Below are positions 55,265-64,000 of a stretch of 64,000 nt of DNA, in pieces; position 1 is the stretch's first letter; the number at the start of each line of letters is the position of its first letter. This DNA comes from Pomphorhynchus laevis (Eukaryota > Acanthocephala > Palaeacanthocephala > Echinorhynchida > Pomphorhynchidae). Under the pieces are notes generated by a model. The model was not told the DNA's origin. It was given only the letters and a program-made list of their open reading frames with translations, and did no database searches. The DNA is taken from contig WNNJ02002385.1 of the NCBI GenBank assembly GCA_012934845.2, positions 1-64,000 of the forward strand, written 5' to 3'. The translations under genes were made by a program, and so were the position numbers.

Positions 55265-56333
55265 TTAGCTATGGTTTTATTTGATTTTGAGCTGAGGAGG
55301 CGGGCCGATTCGACTAGTGAGCAACCGGCAGAGAGCAGACGGCGAATGGATATGTCTACGGAATCGGAGTGCCAATATACGGTTAGGCAGAATATATCGA
55401 TGGATTGCTTCTTGAATAGGTTGACAATAATATCGTATATTTGGAGAATAGATCATGTTGTGGATGCTGAGGCAGAAACCGTGTGTGGTGGTGATAGGGT
55501 TAGCGTGGAAGGCACATAAAGAAGACGCAGCGCCATCAAATTTTGGGGTGGGTGTGAACAATTTGAAAAATTTCGTCGATATTTCGGATGGGGAGATATT
55601 TAGCCGTTTTCTTCGCGACAACGTTTTGCGATGCGGGCAGAAGAGAGTTGAGCGATTTCGGTGGGGGTGAGATCGGGGAAAATGCGAGTGGATAAAGAGG
55701 ACATTAGTTTAAAACCGTTTCTTCAACGCTTCGACTATATCTCTCATAAGCTTTCCATCCTACCTTGGCCCGCAATTAATCTTCGTGCTGAATTTTGTTT
55801 TTCTTTTGTTACCTTTCGTCTTCTATTTTGTCACTCACTATCCTACTTACAACTTGATTATCTTAATGATTCGCGCTCTGCCTCCTTGGCTTTGCGATCC
55901 AGTAATTATCTACTTCTTTACGTCTCACTGCGCCCAACCAACTATGGTATCCGCTCTTTTATTGTCGCTGCTCTACTTGCCTATAATTCTTTGCCAGCAT
56001 ACGTCAGTTCTTCATCGTCGCTTGCACTCTTTAAACAACTTCAACGTTCCTGTACTATGGCTCCTCTTCCACAACTAAATCAGGAAATCAATTTTATCAA
56101 CATATTATCCAACTCACAATTTTTCATACATCTTTAACGAAACTACTCAACATTTTCCGCCGACGCATTGGCACATTCCACTCATCTATCTTATCTTCAA
56201 TTTACTTGCTTTAATTTCATAAATATTTTAATTTTAATTCTACTTTTTTGTTTTCTTGATTGTTCTTTTTCTTTTACGTGGGCTTGTAAGCGCTCATAGG
56301 CGTGCATTTGCCACTATATATAAATAAATTAAA
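55265..56333 (+). mobile_element. L2-like LINE copy E, twin-primed (5' part inverted)
   Basis: The left part (55,265-55,695) reads on the minus strand as the endonuclease start (QSIDIFCLTVYWHSDSVDI, LLSAGCSLVE). The right part (55,700-56,333) reads on the plus strand as the LINE C-terminus (LDYLNDSRSASLALRSSNYL, YGIRSFIVAALLAYNSLPAY) with the family tail GTGCATTTGCCAC and an A-rich end. An inverted 5' piece joined to a 3' piece is the signature of twin priming during LINE insertion. It interrupts the PLE-flank / hammerhead repeat unit. Confidence 0.75.
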
Positions 56334-56336
56334 AAT

Positions 56337-56640
56337 AATTTCAATACAACTTTTTTAAATTAACACGAACAGGAAAGTATAAACCTGCATGCTGTTTTAC
56401 AACCTTTGCCAGGAAGCTTAACCAGGAATGCGTTTACCACAGACACCAAGCCTTCAATGGGGGAGTTTCGACCTTAGTCTACACATCACTACAGAAGGTC
56501 TCATCAGTTTGGCCTTGTAGCTACACAACTTCGACAGTACTTAATCATCAGTAAACCTCTGAAAGGAATTCACCAAGCGCACGCTCCTCACCGTTTACCA
56601 GCCCTACATCTGGTATGGATTGCGTAAGCAGTGGCTTCAC
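56337..56640 (-). repeat. hammerhead-bearing repeat unit, copy 1
   Basis: Starts TTTCAATACAACTTTTTTAA and contains TAACACGAACAGGAAAGTAT, CTGCATGCTGTTTTACAACC, the ribozyme, then ACTTCGACAGTACTTAATCA. The same order recurs at 56,970-57,200. A stretch at 56,560-56,640 has no partner in copy 2. Confidence 0.8.
56437..56512 (-). ncRNA. hammerhead ribozyme, copy 1 (intact core)
   Basis: Read on the minus strand: helix I strand CCAAA, core CTGATGA, helix II GACCTT...AAGGTC (6 perfect pairs, 19-nt loop), GAAA, helix III around CTCCCCC...TTGGTG (imperfect), cleavage triplet GTC, then TGTGG closing helix I with one mismatch. All invariant core bases are present. The predicted cut is between 56,442 and 56,441. 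Copy 2 supplies the bases that make helices I and III perfect, so the ancestor was a full hammerhead. Confidence 0.7.
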
Positions 56641-56930
56641 AGGACATCACGCGTGATATCGTTCATTCTTAACACCTGTTTGGCCCCCGCTGTTGTGTTG
56701 GGTCGAGGAATAGGGGCCGAAACCTTATAGCATAGCAATTCCTCCTGATGACCTATAATCTTAATTATGATACAACGTATGTTATTTATTAGTCAATTCA
56801 TAACAATTGCCTTTTATTTTAAATTTCATTTTTTTTATTTTAAATCTTATAACAATTATTTATAATTATTTATTATCTAATTATTAAATTTTGTTTTATT
56901 GATTTAGTATTATTATTTTATTTCATTTTT
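56640..56930 (+). repeat. PLE 3'-flank repeat, copy 2
   Basis: Same blocks as 54,945-55,264 (TTTGGCCCCCGCTG, GGTCGAGGAATAGGGGCCGA, TTCCTCCTGATGACCTATAA, TTATTTATTAGTCAATTCAT), in the same orientation, and leading directly into the second hammerhead unit. Confidence 0.75.
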
Positions 56931-56969
56931 ATTTATTGAAAACTACTGATGACGTTATACTAATAAAAA

Positions 56970-57250
56970 AGAATTTCAATACAACTTTTTTTAAATTAAC
57001 ACGAACTGGAAAGTATAACCCTGCATGCTGTTTTACAACCTTCGTCAGGAAGCTTAACCAGCAATGCGCCCACCACAGACGCCTAGCCCCCCAATGGGGG
57101 CGTTTCGACCTGAGTATACTCATCACTACAGGGTCGTCTCATCAATGTGGCCCTGTAGCTTCACAATTTCGACAGTACTTAATCATTAGTAAACTTCATA
57201 ACGTCACCAGTAATTTTCAAATAAATATAAAACTTCGCTAGAATCTGTTG
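56970..57250 (-). repeat. hammerhead-bearing repeat unit, copy 2
   Basis: Collinear with copy 1 at roughly 85-90 percent by eye. It ends near the TTTCAAATAAATATAAAAC text that precedes the CR1-type LINE. Confidence 0.8.
57073..57150 (-). ncRNA. hammerhead ribozyme, copy 2 (perfect helices I and III, core C3 changed)
   Basis: On the minus strand: helix I CCACA with TGTGG (5 pairs), core TTGATGA (C3 to T), helix II starting GAC...GTC, GAAA, helix III ACGCC with GGCGT plus an inner CCCATTGGG hairpin, cleavage triplet GTC. The predicted cut is between 57,078 and 57,077, 636 bases from that of copy 1. Confidence 0.65.
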
Positions 57251-57372
57251 CAGGAAAGCAAAACATGTAATTATTCATCATAATACACTTAAACTTAAAA
57301 TATCTGGCGAGAGATCGTAAAAGTTTTCATACAATGTAAAAATGATAGAATGTATTTAATTATTTTTTTTAA

Positions 57373-58544
57373 ATGTATATAATGATAGAATCAGGTGACA
57401 TCATCATGATCATTTGTGTATGCTATCGTGATCCACGTTCATCTTGTTTAACACCAAGTTTCATTGAGTATCTTATTGATCTCACAAAGTCGTCCAATTT
57501 TATCCATCTTGGTGACTTCAATATTCCAAATATAGCAGGGAATACCCCATTCGAATGTCATCAAAGTGGATGCCATTTGGACACCGAATTATGGAACTTT
57601 CTCGTTGATGATCTATCTCTTATACAACAAGTAAATCAGTCAATCAGGTTTACGGGACAGTTCTTCCTCGCTAGATTTAGTTTTTAGTAAATCTCTACTC
57701 GATGTCCATGAAATTCAATATGATCCTCCCGTAGGTCTTAGTGACCATCTTGTTATTAAGTTTACTTCTAGTGCACTTGTCAATGTCTCCCCTGCCGAGA
57801 TTAAACATCTAAAACGTAACTGGTACAAAGTGGATATTGATTTATTACGTACGCTCGCAATTAGAACGGGTCTTCACAATAGTGACATTACCCATGTCAG
57901 TGATTGGGATACGTTATCAGCTTCCCTAAAATATATCACAGACTGCGTCGCTCCATTGAAACCCTTACAAAACCTTGCTAAATGCAAGCCTGCTTGGTTT
58001 GACGATGAATTAGTGGGACTTTTAAGAAAACGAAATAAACTCTTTAAATCATCTCTGAATAACCAGGCACTTCGGTTAGAATATCTACAGTATCGTCGTC
58101 GCTTCAACTACATGAAATTGTTGAAGAGGCAAAAGCATGAATCGAAAATCCTGGCATTATATAAAGTTTCTTCCAAGCCGTTCTGGAGCTATGTAAATAA
58201 AAGTAGAAAAGTTATTCCATCAATTTTTCTTTTGACCCATGACGGTATGATCGCGAGAGATCCTGACGAATTTGTGATAATGTTGGCGAAATCCTTTGAT
58301 CTTATTTGTCCCACTCCAATTACAGACTTTTGTCCAGTGCAAATTCCCGAGACATTCGTCTCCCATATGCCATTAATTTCTCCAGCAGATGTATCGTGGG
58401 AATTGCGTAAATTATTTTGTTACACGTCGGTTGGGCCGGACGACATTCATCCCTTTATTCTTCAAAAACTCCATGACCTCCTAGCATTCCCATTATCAGA
58501 AATGTTTAACATGACAACATTGTTTAACATTGTTCAACATTGTT
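57373..58544 (+). mobile_element. CR1/Jockey-type LINE, endonuclease and RT start (left of L2 insertion)
   Basis: The endonuclease (IIMIICVCYRDPRSSCLTPS, NFIHLGDFNIPNIAGN) is open at 57,373-57,687. A frame change follows, then GLSDHLVIKF, the linker CKPAWFDDELVGLLRKRNKL and the RT entry WELRKLFCYTSVGPDDIHPF / LSEMFN at 57,830-58,540. The SSxGPDxIHPFIL block is typical of CR1/Jockey-group LINEs. The 5' end (promoter and ORF1) is missing. The RT continues after the L2 insertion at 59,098. Confidence 0.85.
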
Positions 58545-59097
58545 TAACAAATGTTTAACATTTTTCTAGACTCGATTATTGTCTTAGTCTATTTTCCTAT
58601 TCACCTAAATTCACTCTTCTTCCCCTACAACGCATCGTCAACGCAGCCGTCCGAATTATCCTCCGTCTTCGTTTTGATCATACATCCTACGATCTTGCTT
58701 CTCTCGATTTGCCTACAATTTATTGTCGTGTTTAAATTCGTCTTCGTCTCGTTGCTTTCCGCCTTGTAATTTTTCATACCCCTTCGTTTCTCAACCTTCA
58801 TTTTCTTGATAATTATCGTCCTGTTTACTGTTCCTTGTGTTCCTGTAATATCCTTCTTTTACATGTATCAAACTACTCTACCTCTTTGGGATCCCGCTCC
58901 TTCCTGGTGGCTGCTCCTATATCGTAGAATCATCTGCCCATTCATATACGCCAATCAACCTCCCTGCCGTGCTTTAAACGCTAAATCTGATCCTATTTAA
59001 ACAATTTATTTGCTTGACTTTTTCATTTTTGTTTGTGGACTTGTAAGCGTACAGCTGGTACGCATTTGCCACGTTAAATAATTTATTTCTATTATAT
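58545..59097 (+). mobile_element. L2-like LINE copy F, 3' tail only, inserted in the CR1-type LINE
   Basis: Reads RLDYCLSLFSYSPKFTLLPL, QRIVNAAVRIILRLRFDHTS, later SFLVAAPI and IHIRQSTSLPCF, then the family tail GTACGCATTTGCCACG and an AT-rich end. It is a strongly 5'-truncated copy, from a branch closer to copy E than to copies B and C. Frame changes are numerous. Confidence 0.8.
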
Positions 59098-60315
59098 GTA
59101 CATTATGCATCCTTGATCAGTGGAAGCGATCTCACATTACTCCGATATACAAAAAAGGAAACAGAGAAGACCCGTCTAATTATCGCCCTGTAAGTCTGAC
59201 AAGCGTTGTAAGTAAATGTCTTGAAAGGTTCGTGCATAAACACATAACTTCTCATATGGATAGATTTAAACTTCTGCACTCTTCTTAACATGAATTTCGC
59301 ATTTGTCATTTATGCCTTAGTAATTTAATTATGGCTCGTGAAAATTGGACGGATGTAATAGCGGATGGGTGTGGGGTCGATGTAATTTTTATCGATTTTA
59401 GCCAGGCGTTTGACCGAGTACAACATGATCCTCTGCTAGTAGTTTTGACTAAATACGGTATCGATCCCCATGTAGTTAGTTGCATTAGTTCGTTCTTGAA
59501 GAGTCCGTCGTATCAAGTGATGCTAGGCAGTGGTGTTTCTTCACAACGTCATGTTTGTGCCGGAGTGCCCCAAGGTACGGTTCTCGCCCATTTAGTGTTC
59601 AACACTTTCCTTCGGGATATGCTATTAAGACTGAAATGTAATATCCTAGCGTTTGCGGATGACCTCAAGTTATGTCGGTTCATTCAATTGTATCATGACT
59701 GTTTTCTGCTCCAGGAAGATTTAGACAATATTGCTATGTGGAGTAATGAGACAGGACTAATGTCATGTCTCACTAGCTATGTGGTCCGGAGGTGTTTTTG
59801 TAACTCATCGGCTTCCTGTTTTAAAATAATATACAATTCACTTATTCGTCATATTATTGAATATTGTATCCTTGCGGTATTTCCGTGTACACGTGGTGAG
59901 ATGAATGAGCTTGAAAATGTCCTCCGTAGGTTGACGAGATCGTGTCATTCCCTCAGGAAATTGTTTTATAAGGACCGTTTGCTCAATGTACTAGTATATC
60001 ATGTCTTGATATTTTATACTAGTATAGTATGTCTTGATATTTTGTTTTAGGGATATGTTATTCGAGCGTGATGGATTTTCGGTCGACTGTATTCAGCAAA
60101 GCCAGCGAACTACTAAACGAGTTCATTCTCTTACTGTGAGGACCCTGCATCACGGCAAACTCGGAAGATTATATCGCCTTTCTCATCGAGCGGTAAAGCT
60201 TTGGAACAAACTTTTAGAGAATATCGTCAATATATCAAATAGAGTGCACTTCAAGAAAACGCTAATTACATTGCTTTGCACATATTCTAATTTCAATATC
60301 CTGTATCCGGAATAA
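59098..60315 (+). mobile_element. CR1/Jockey-type LINE, RT palm to C-terminus (right of L2 insertion)
   Basis: It resumes with WKRSHITPIYKKGNREDPSN, YRPVSLTSVVSKCLERFV, then (59,331-60,050) VDVIFIDFSQAFDRVQHDPL, GVPQGTVLAHLVFNTFLRDM and catalytic FADDLKL (about 59,655). A deletion after ETGLMS removes the thumb. The C-terminal end reads TTKRVHSLTVRTLHHGKLGR and LSHRAVKLWNKLLENIVNIS, stopping at 60,313. The block order is intact but stops, frame changes and the deletion make it dead. Confidence 0.88.
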
Positions 60316-61059
60316 GATTTTGCTGACATAAAATTGGTTTTACCGTGAGCAGACAAAACAGCTGCATGGCTATAGTCTTGTATGTTATAATAATACTTCT
60401 TGCTAGGTATCGTATTTAAATGCAAAAGTATTCATACTTCTAAGTAGGTTGCGTAGATAAAACTTGCAAGTGACCATACTTCTGGCTATATAGCGTAGTT
60501 TCATAAAATCGATGGTCTAACCAAATTATAATAAATAAATTTTTGAATACAACTGTATTCATCTCAAATTGAATTTTAATATCGAAGAATTCAAAACAAT
60601 AATTTTACTGGTTCTATTTTCTTTTGATGCAGTTTATAAATTACCGCAAAATGCCTGTTTCATTGTTAGATTGTCGAAACTATTAGAGTTTTCACATTTC
60701 AAATATTATTTGCCACGCTCGTCGATTTTATCTATTCAGCATTTTACATTTTTCTGTCTAATTAAAAAACAAACAATCTGTTCTTGATTCAAGGGGAAAA
60801 CAAAATAAATATACATCACTAAAACCGATTAGTTACGAATAATATTTTTACATTAAATCAGTACATCAATTAGATTTCCAAACTCGTCCACCTTTTTACA
60901 CGATACATCACTAAAACCGATTAGTTACGAATAATATTTTTACATTAAATCAGTACCTCAATTAGATTTCCAAACTCGTCCATCTTTTTACACGTTTTTC
61001 CAGTAAATTCTGAATATTTGTTGATTCAATGAAAATTTTTCTATATGCTTTATGAAAAC
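60316..61059. other. AT-rich DNA with a recent 92-bp tandem duplication
   Basis: Two adjacent copies, 60,813-60,904 and 60,905-60,994, begin ACATCACTAAAACCGATTAG and differ at only two positions that I can see. No gene recognised. Confidence 0.7.
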
Positions 61060-61850
61060 ATTAATAAAATATATATGGTCTTCTGGTGGTCTGCCTCGTT
61101 AATGAATGTGAAGGTGGCAATTGCCCAAGCTTATCAATTCCGAAGTTGTAACGATGGAGATTTACCTAGTTTCCCTGCTCTCCAATAAACCCTCTCGATT
61201 TGACGCAATCCTTTTTAAATACGACTACATCATTGTTTTCTGATAGAAAACGATCGAAGAGATAGCTATGTATTCTTACTCTCCGAGGAGATATATCTTT
61301 AATGGAAAATATGTCATTCGATTTATGTTAAAAATTTTAATAATTGGTTCTTTAATGTCTGTCGTGGTTTTGATGAACCCGTACAAACTATTATTTTTGT
61401 TTTGTTACCGTTTAATGTGAGCTCTAGTTTAGAAGCTCTGGATTATAATTCATATACGAAAAATGTCTTTATTAATCTCTTACATGTCGGTCCTTTAATA
61501 ATAAATGTCGCGTCATTCACATACATTAAACATCTAATATTCGGTGGATATGTTTAAGAAATTAATATTGATGTTAATAAAAACAGTACTGAAGATATGG
61601 GTGATCCTTGCTGTACTCTTTTTGTCGTGTATAAAGACTTCTTTTCACTATCGTCTTAATAAAATTACCGTTTTGTCTTCAACACATTATGAGCACGGTT
61701 AATCAAGTTGTTGGGCAATATGAAAATCGTCATGACATCAATAATACTATTAATTGAGACGTTATCGAATGATGATTTGAAAACAATTGTAATCAGCAAT
61801 CCTAAAACTTCTGACCATTAATCAATGAGCTATAAATGTTCGCGGTCGCA
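61060..61850 (-). mobile_element. LINE-B RT fragment
   Basis: Read on the minus strand in shifting frames: FKSSFDNVSINSIIDVMTIF, LPNNLINRAHNVLKTKRFYY, SEKKSLYTTKRVQQGSPISS, then RCLMYVNDATFIIKG (YVND for YADD) and SRASKLELTLNGNKTKII. The order and spacing match LINE-B at 22.0-22.5 kb. It is strongly decayed. Confidence 0.65.
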
Positions 61851-62605
61851 GTTTGTACAGATTTACATTCCCTGAACCCATGCATACACGTGGGGATAAG
61901 TGTATAAGGATATACTCGGTTTTGCGGTTTTACCACAAACTCGTTTTCTTTAACTTCACTTTCATCGTTAGATTCTTGAAACTGCTAGAGTTTTCGAGAA
62001 CTGCTAGAGTTCTCGTCGATTTTATCAATTCATCATTTTGAATTGCTCCGTCTTTACATTTTTGTTTCGGCTTTTGCAGTATTAATTCGAAAAACGGTGC
62101 AAAGTTTGGCATATTGAAAATCATTTATACCGTGACGTTAAAGTTTTAGACCGTTGCAGGAGAAACAACTCTAACTTTTAACAATTTTTTCGTAATTGAT
62201 TTTTAAGATATTAAATGTTTTAATTAATGGAAATGCAACGCTGACTATACGAGAGTAGTAGGCTGTTCATTTACACTTCGAATATATGGCATTAATCATC
62301 GATTTTTTTTAACAAAAGACAATTTTCTCTACTGTAAAATTTCAATAATGGAAGTGTGATTCAAATTTTTTTAGTTTTTATAATTCAATAAAGAATTGCG
62401 AATGCAATTCATTTATAAATAAATAGAAATTTCCAATTCCTTGGTTAGTATTCTCAATATTCTTTATCACAGTAAGTACAACAGATTTTAATATAATATG
62501 ATATAAATTATTTTTTTTAAAGTAAAATATTTTATTATTTTAACATTTCAACATAACATACAATTTTGGTTACCCGCAAATGGGCCCTTATTAAAATTGT
62601 TATTA
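61851..62605. other. AT-rich DNA without recognised gene
   Basis: Short open frames at 61,853-62,041 and the opposite strand show no motif. 61,960-62,040 and 60,640-60,730 share TCATxGTTAGATT, CTAGAGTTTT/TTAGAGTTTT and CGTCGATTTTATC blocks, so a small repeat may be present. Confidence 0.35.
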
Positions 62606-62624
62606 TTATACATTTTCATTAATG

Positions 62625-64000
62625 TTAGTTTGGCGAATCATTGAATATATTCGCTTGACTATTGAGTTTTCGGATTGATGCTCGTCGAATCGCCAAGGAC
62701 ACACACTTTGCAAGGATGAATGATATGTCGCTCCGAAGTTTAGTGATGCATTTGTGATAGGGTGTATTGTGTTTAACCGCTTGTTGTCTTGCGATCTGTC
62801 GTAGTACTCTGTCTGCACTGGGCCCTATGCTTCCTAGCGCCGAAAACGTGAGAGGGTGAAACGCAGAGCACTCGATCTTTACTATTATTTCAACATATTT
62901 AGTTCGTTTTCTATTCTCATGATAGTTATGTGTGTTATTCATCCGTTGGGTATACGATGATGCAAGTGAATAAAAAACACAAACGTCCATAAAGGACCGC
63001 TCCATCGTTGTTCCGAACAGATTATTGCACGCTATGTCTAATCGAGCCGACCTGTCTGTGGTTGTATTGATGTTGTCAAATGTCATTAAATCTGGTACTG
63101 GTAGGAGTATGGGCTCAATAGCAACATTGACACACACATCTCGAAGTGCTACCGCGATATTGTCTCTTATTGTATTATGTCTTATAAAAGGTATTCCACC
63201 AACTTGACATGAGAGCGCATGTGTAATATTGAAATTATTTCCACAAATACATTTGGATGGTGTGTTTATCGGTTCCCAATTATATCTTGCAGCCAATGCG
63301 TCTTAAAATTGCTGCTTGGAAAGATGATGGCCTTCAGAATGTATTGGCAATGAACTCAACCAAAGCGATGATCCTCTTGAAGACGTGATGTGGTTTAGAT
63401 TACTCCTTTCGGTATCGCTTAGATATTGCATTAGATGTTTTTGTGTGCTACAATTGTATTCATTGTTCTCTATTCTAATTTGATTTGCAATCATATTCTG
63501 TGTATCCTCCCAGTCACTTGCCGATTGTTCTGCTAAGGGGGTACACATCCGCAAGGAATAGCTATATTCAATGTTGTAAGGAGCACATGCTTTACTAGGA
63601 TTCAATACGCCTAGTCCACCCATGCTGATTGGTAGTTCAAAAACTTCACGCATCGTTTGCTCCACGTCGGTCTTTCCAGTAATCTCTGGTAACAGACCAT
63701 CAATGACTTCGCAAACCAAAGGACTAAACCAGTGTGACTCAACAATGCAGGTTCTCAGTAAATGTTTCCACTTGAATTGAAGGCTCTTTGTAAGTAAGAC
63801 GAATGCAACCTGGCCATCCCACTTTGCAATGTTCTTTATAATTTTGACTTCCTCTATCCAATACTCGACCAGACGTTTAACTTCGAATTCGATAAATTCT
63901 TGATTGCCTATATAGCTGCCAAGTAGTTTTATGCCGTTTGTAATTACTTGAACTCCACGGTCTGTAAAATATTTGTCTTTGTGAAGATGGTTTTCGCTGT
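62625..64000 (-). mobile_element. C-terminal part of a non-LTR-like RT polyprotein, runs off window
   Basis: The minus strand from 64,000 reads TDRGVQVITNGIKLLGSYIG, VKRLVEYWIEEVKII, then (63,719-63,303) GLLPEITGKTDVEQTMREVF and LPISMGGLGVLNPSKA, a TAA, and (63,296-62,625) DALAARYNWEP, the Cys/His cluster CICGNNFNITHALSC, GGIPFIRHNTIRDNIAVALR, ARLDIACNNLFG and MDVCVFYSLASSY. This matches the C-terminal region of a widespread animal RT-polyprotein family (ALRYGW...CxCG..F..HALSC..GG...RHNEIRD). I cannot assign its clade. Only one in-frame stop is seen, so it may be fairly young. The RT palm lies outside the window. Confidence 0.7.

Overview
The window reads as an AT-rich animal genome. Evidence for a metazoan is one intact dCMP deaminase of animal type (42,276-42,956, minus), a small spliced gene with introns of 46 and 51 bases (40,334-40,730, plus), and a mixture of LINEs, Penelope-like elements (PLEs), a Gypsy element, tRNA-derived SINEs and satellites. 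The very short introns suggest a small invertebrate with a compact gene style; I cannot name the phylum from sequence alone. No bacterial-type genes, CRISPR arrays, rRNA genes or convincing functional tRNA genes were seen.

Layout. 0-8 kb: decayed LINE and PLE pieces, a LINE ORF1 packed with perfect hairpins, and the first copies of a palindromic repeat that carries a minimal hammerhead-ribozyme motif. 8-11.5 kb: mostly unique AT-rich DNA with one possible host exon. 11.5-16.7 kb: a 24-bp satellite, with a 76-bp higher-order array and insertions of hammerhead-bearing repeats. 17.8-18.8 kb: an apparently perfect 353-bp inverted repeat. 21.8-28.2 kb: one LINE family (called LINE-B here) in several stages of decay. 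29-36.3 kb: a ~390-bp tandem repeat, then an L2-like LINE split by a compact, recent-looking Gypsy element with identical 84-bp LTRs. 36.7-39.8 kb and 44.3-46.3 kb: two more L2-like copies that bracket the only clear gene island (40.3-43.0 kb). 47.9-52.9 kb: a Gypsy remnant and another L2-like copy. 53.1-57.3 kb: a Naiad-type PLE (GIY-YIG domain before the reverse transcriptase), a twin-primed L2 insertion, and two tandem copies of a canonical hammerhead ribozyme on the minus strand. 57.4-60.3 kb: a CR1/Jockey-type LINE with an L2 tail inserted. 61-64 kb: another LINE-B remnant and the C-terminal part of a different reverse-transcriptase polyprotein that runs off the window.

How it fits together. 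Almost all coding potential is retrotransposon-derived. Two themes recur. First, hammerhead-like catalytic cores occur in at least three unrelated repeat families, which fits the known association of hammerheads with PLE terminal repeats. Second, perfect short hairpins (stems of 12-17 bp, loops of 3-13 nt) are unexpectedly common in unrelated sequence, suggesting a local template-switch mutation process. All family assignments come from reading motifs by eye; no database search was possible.
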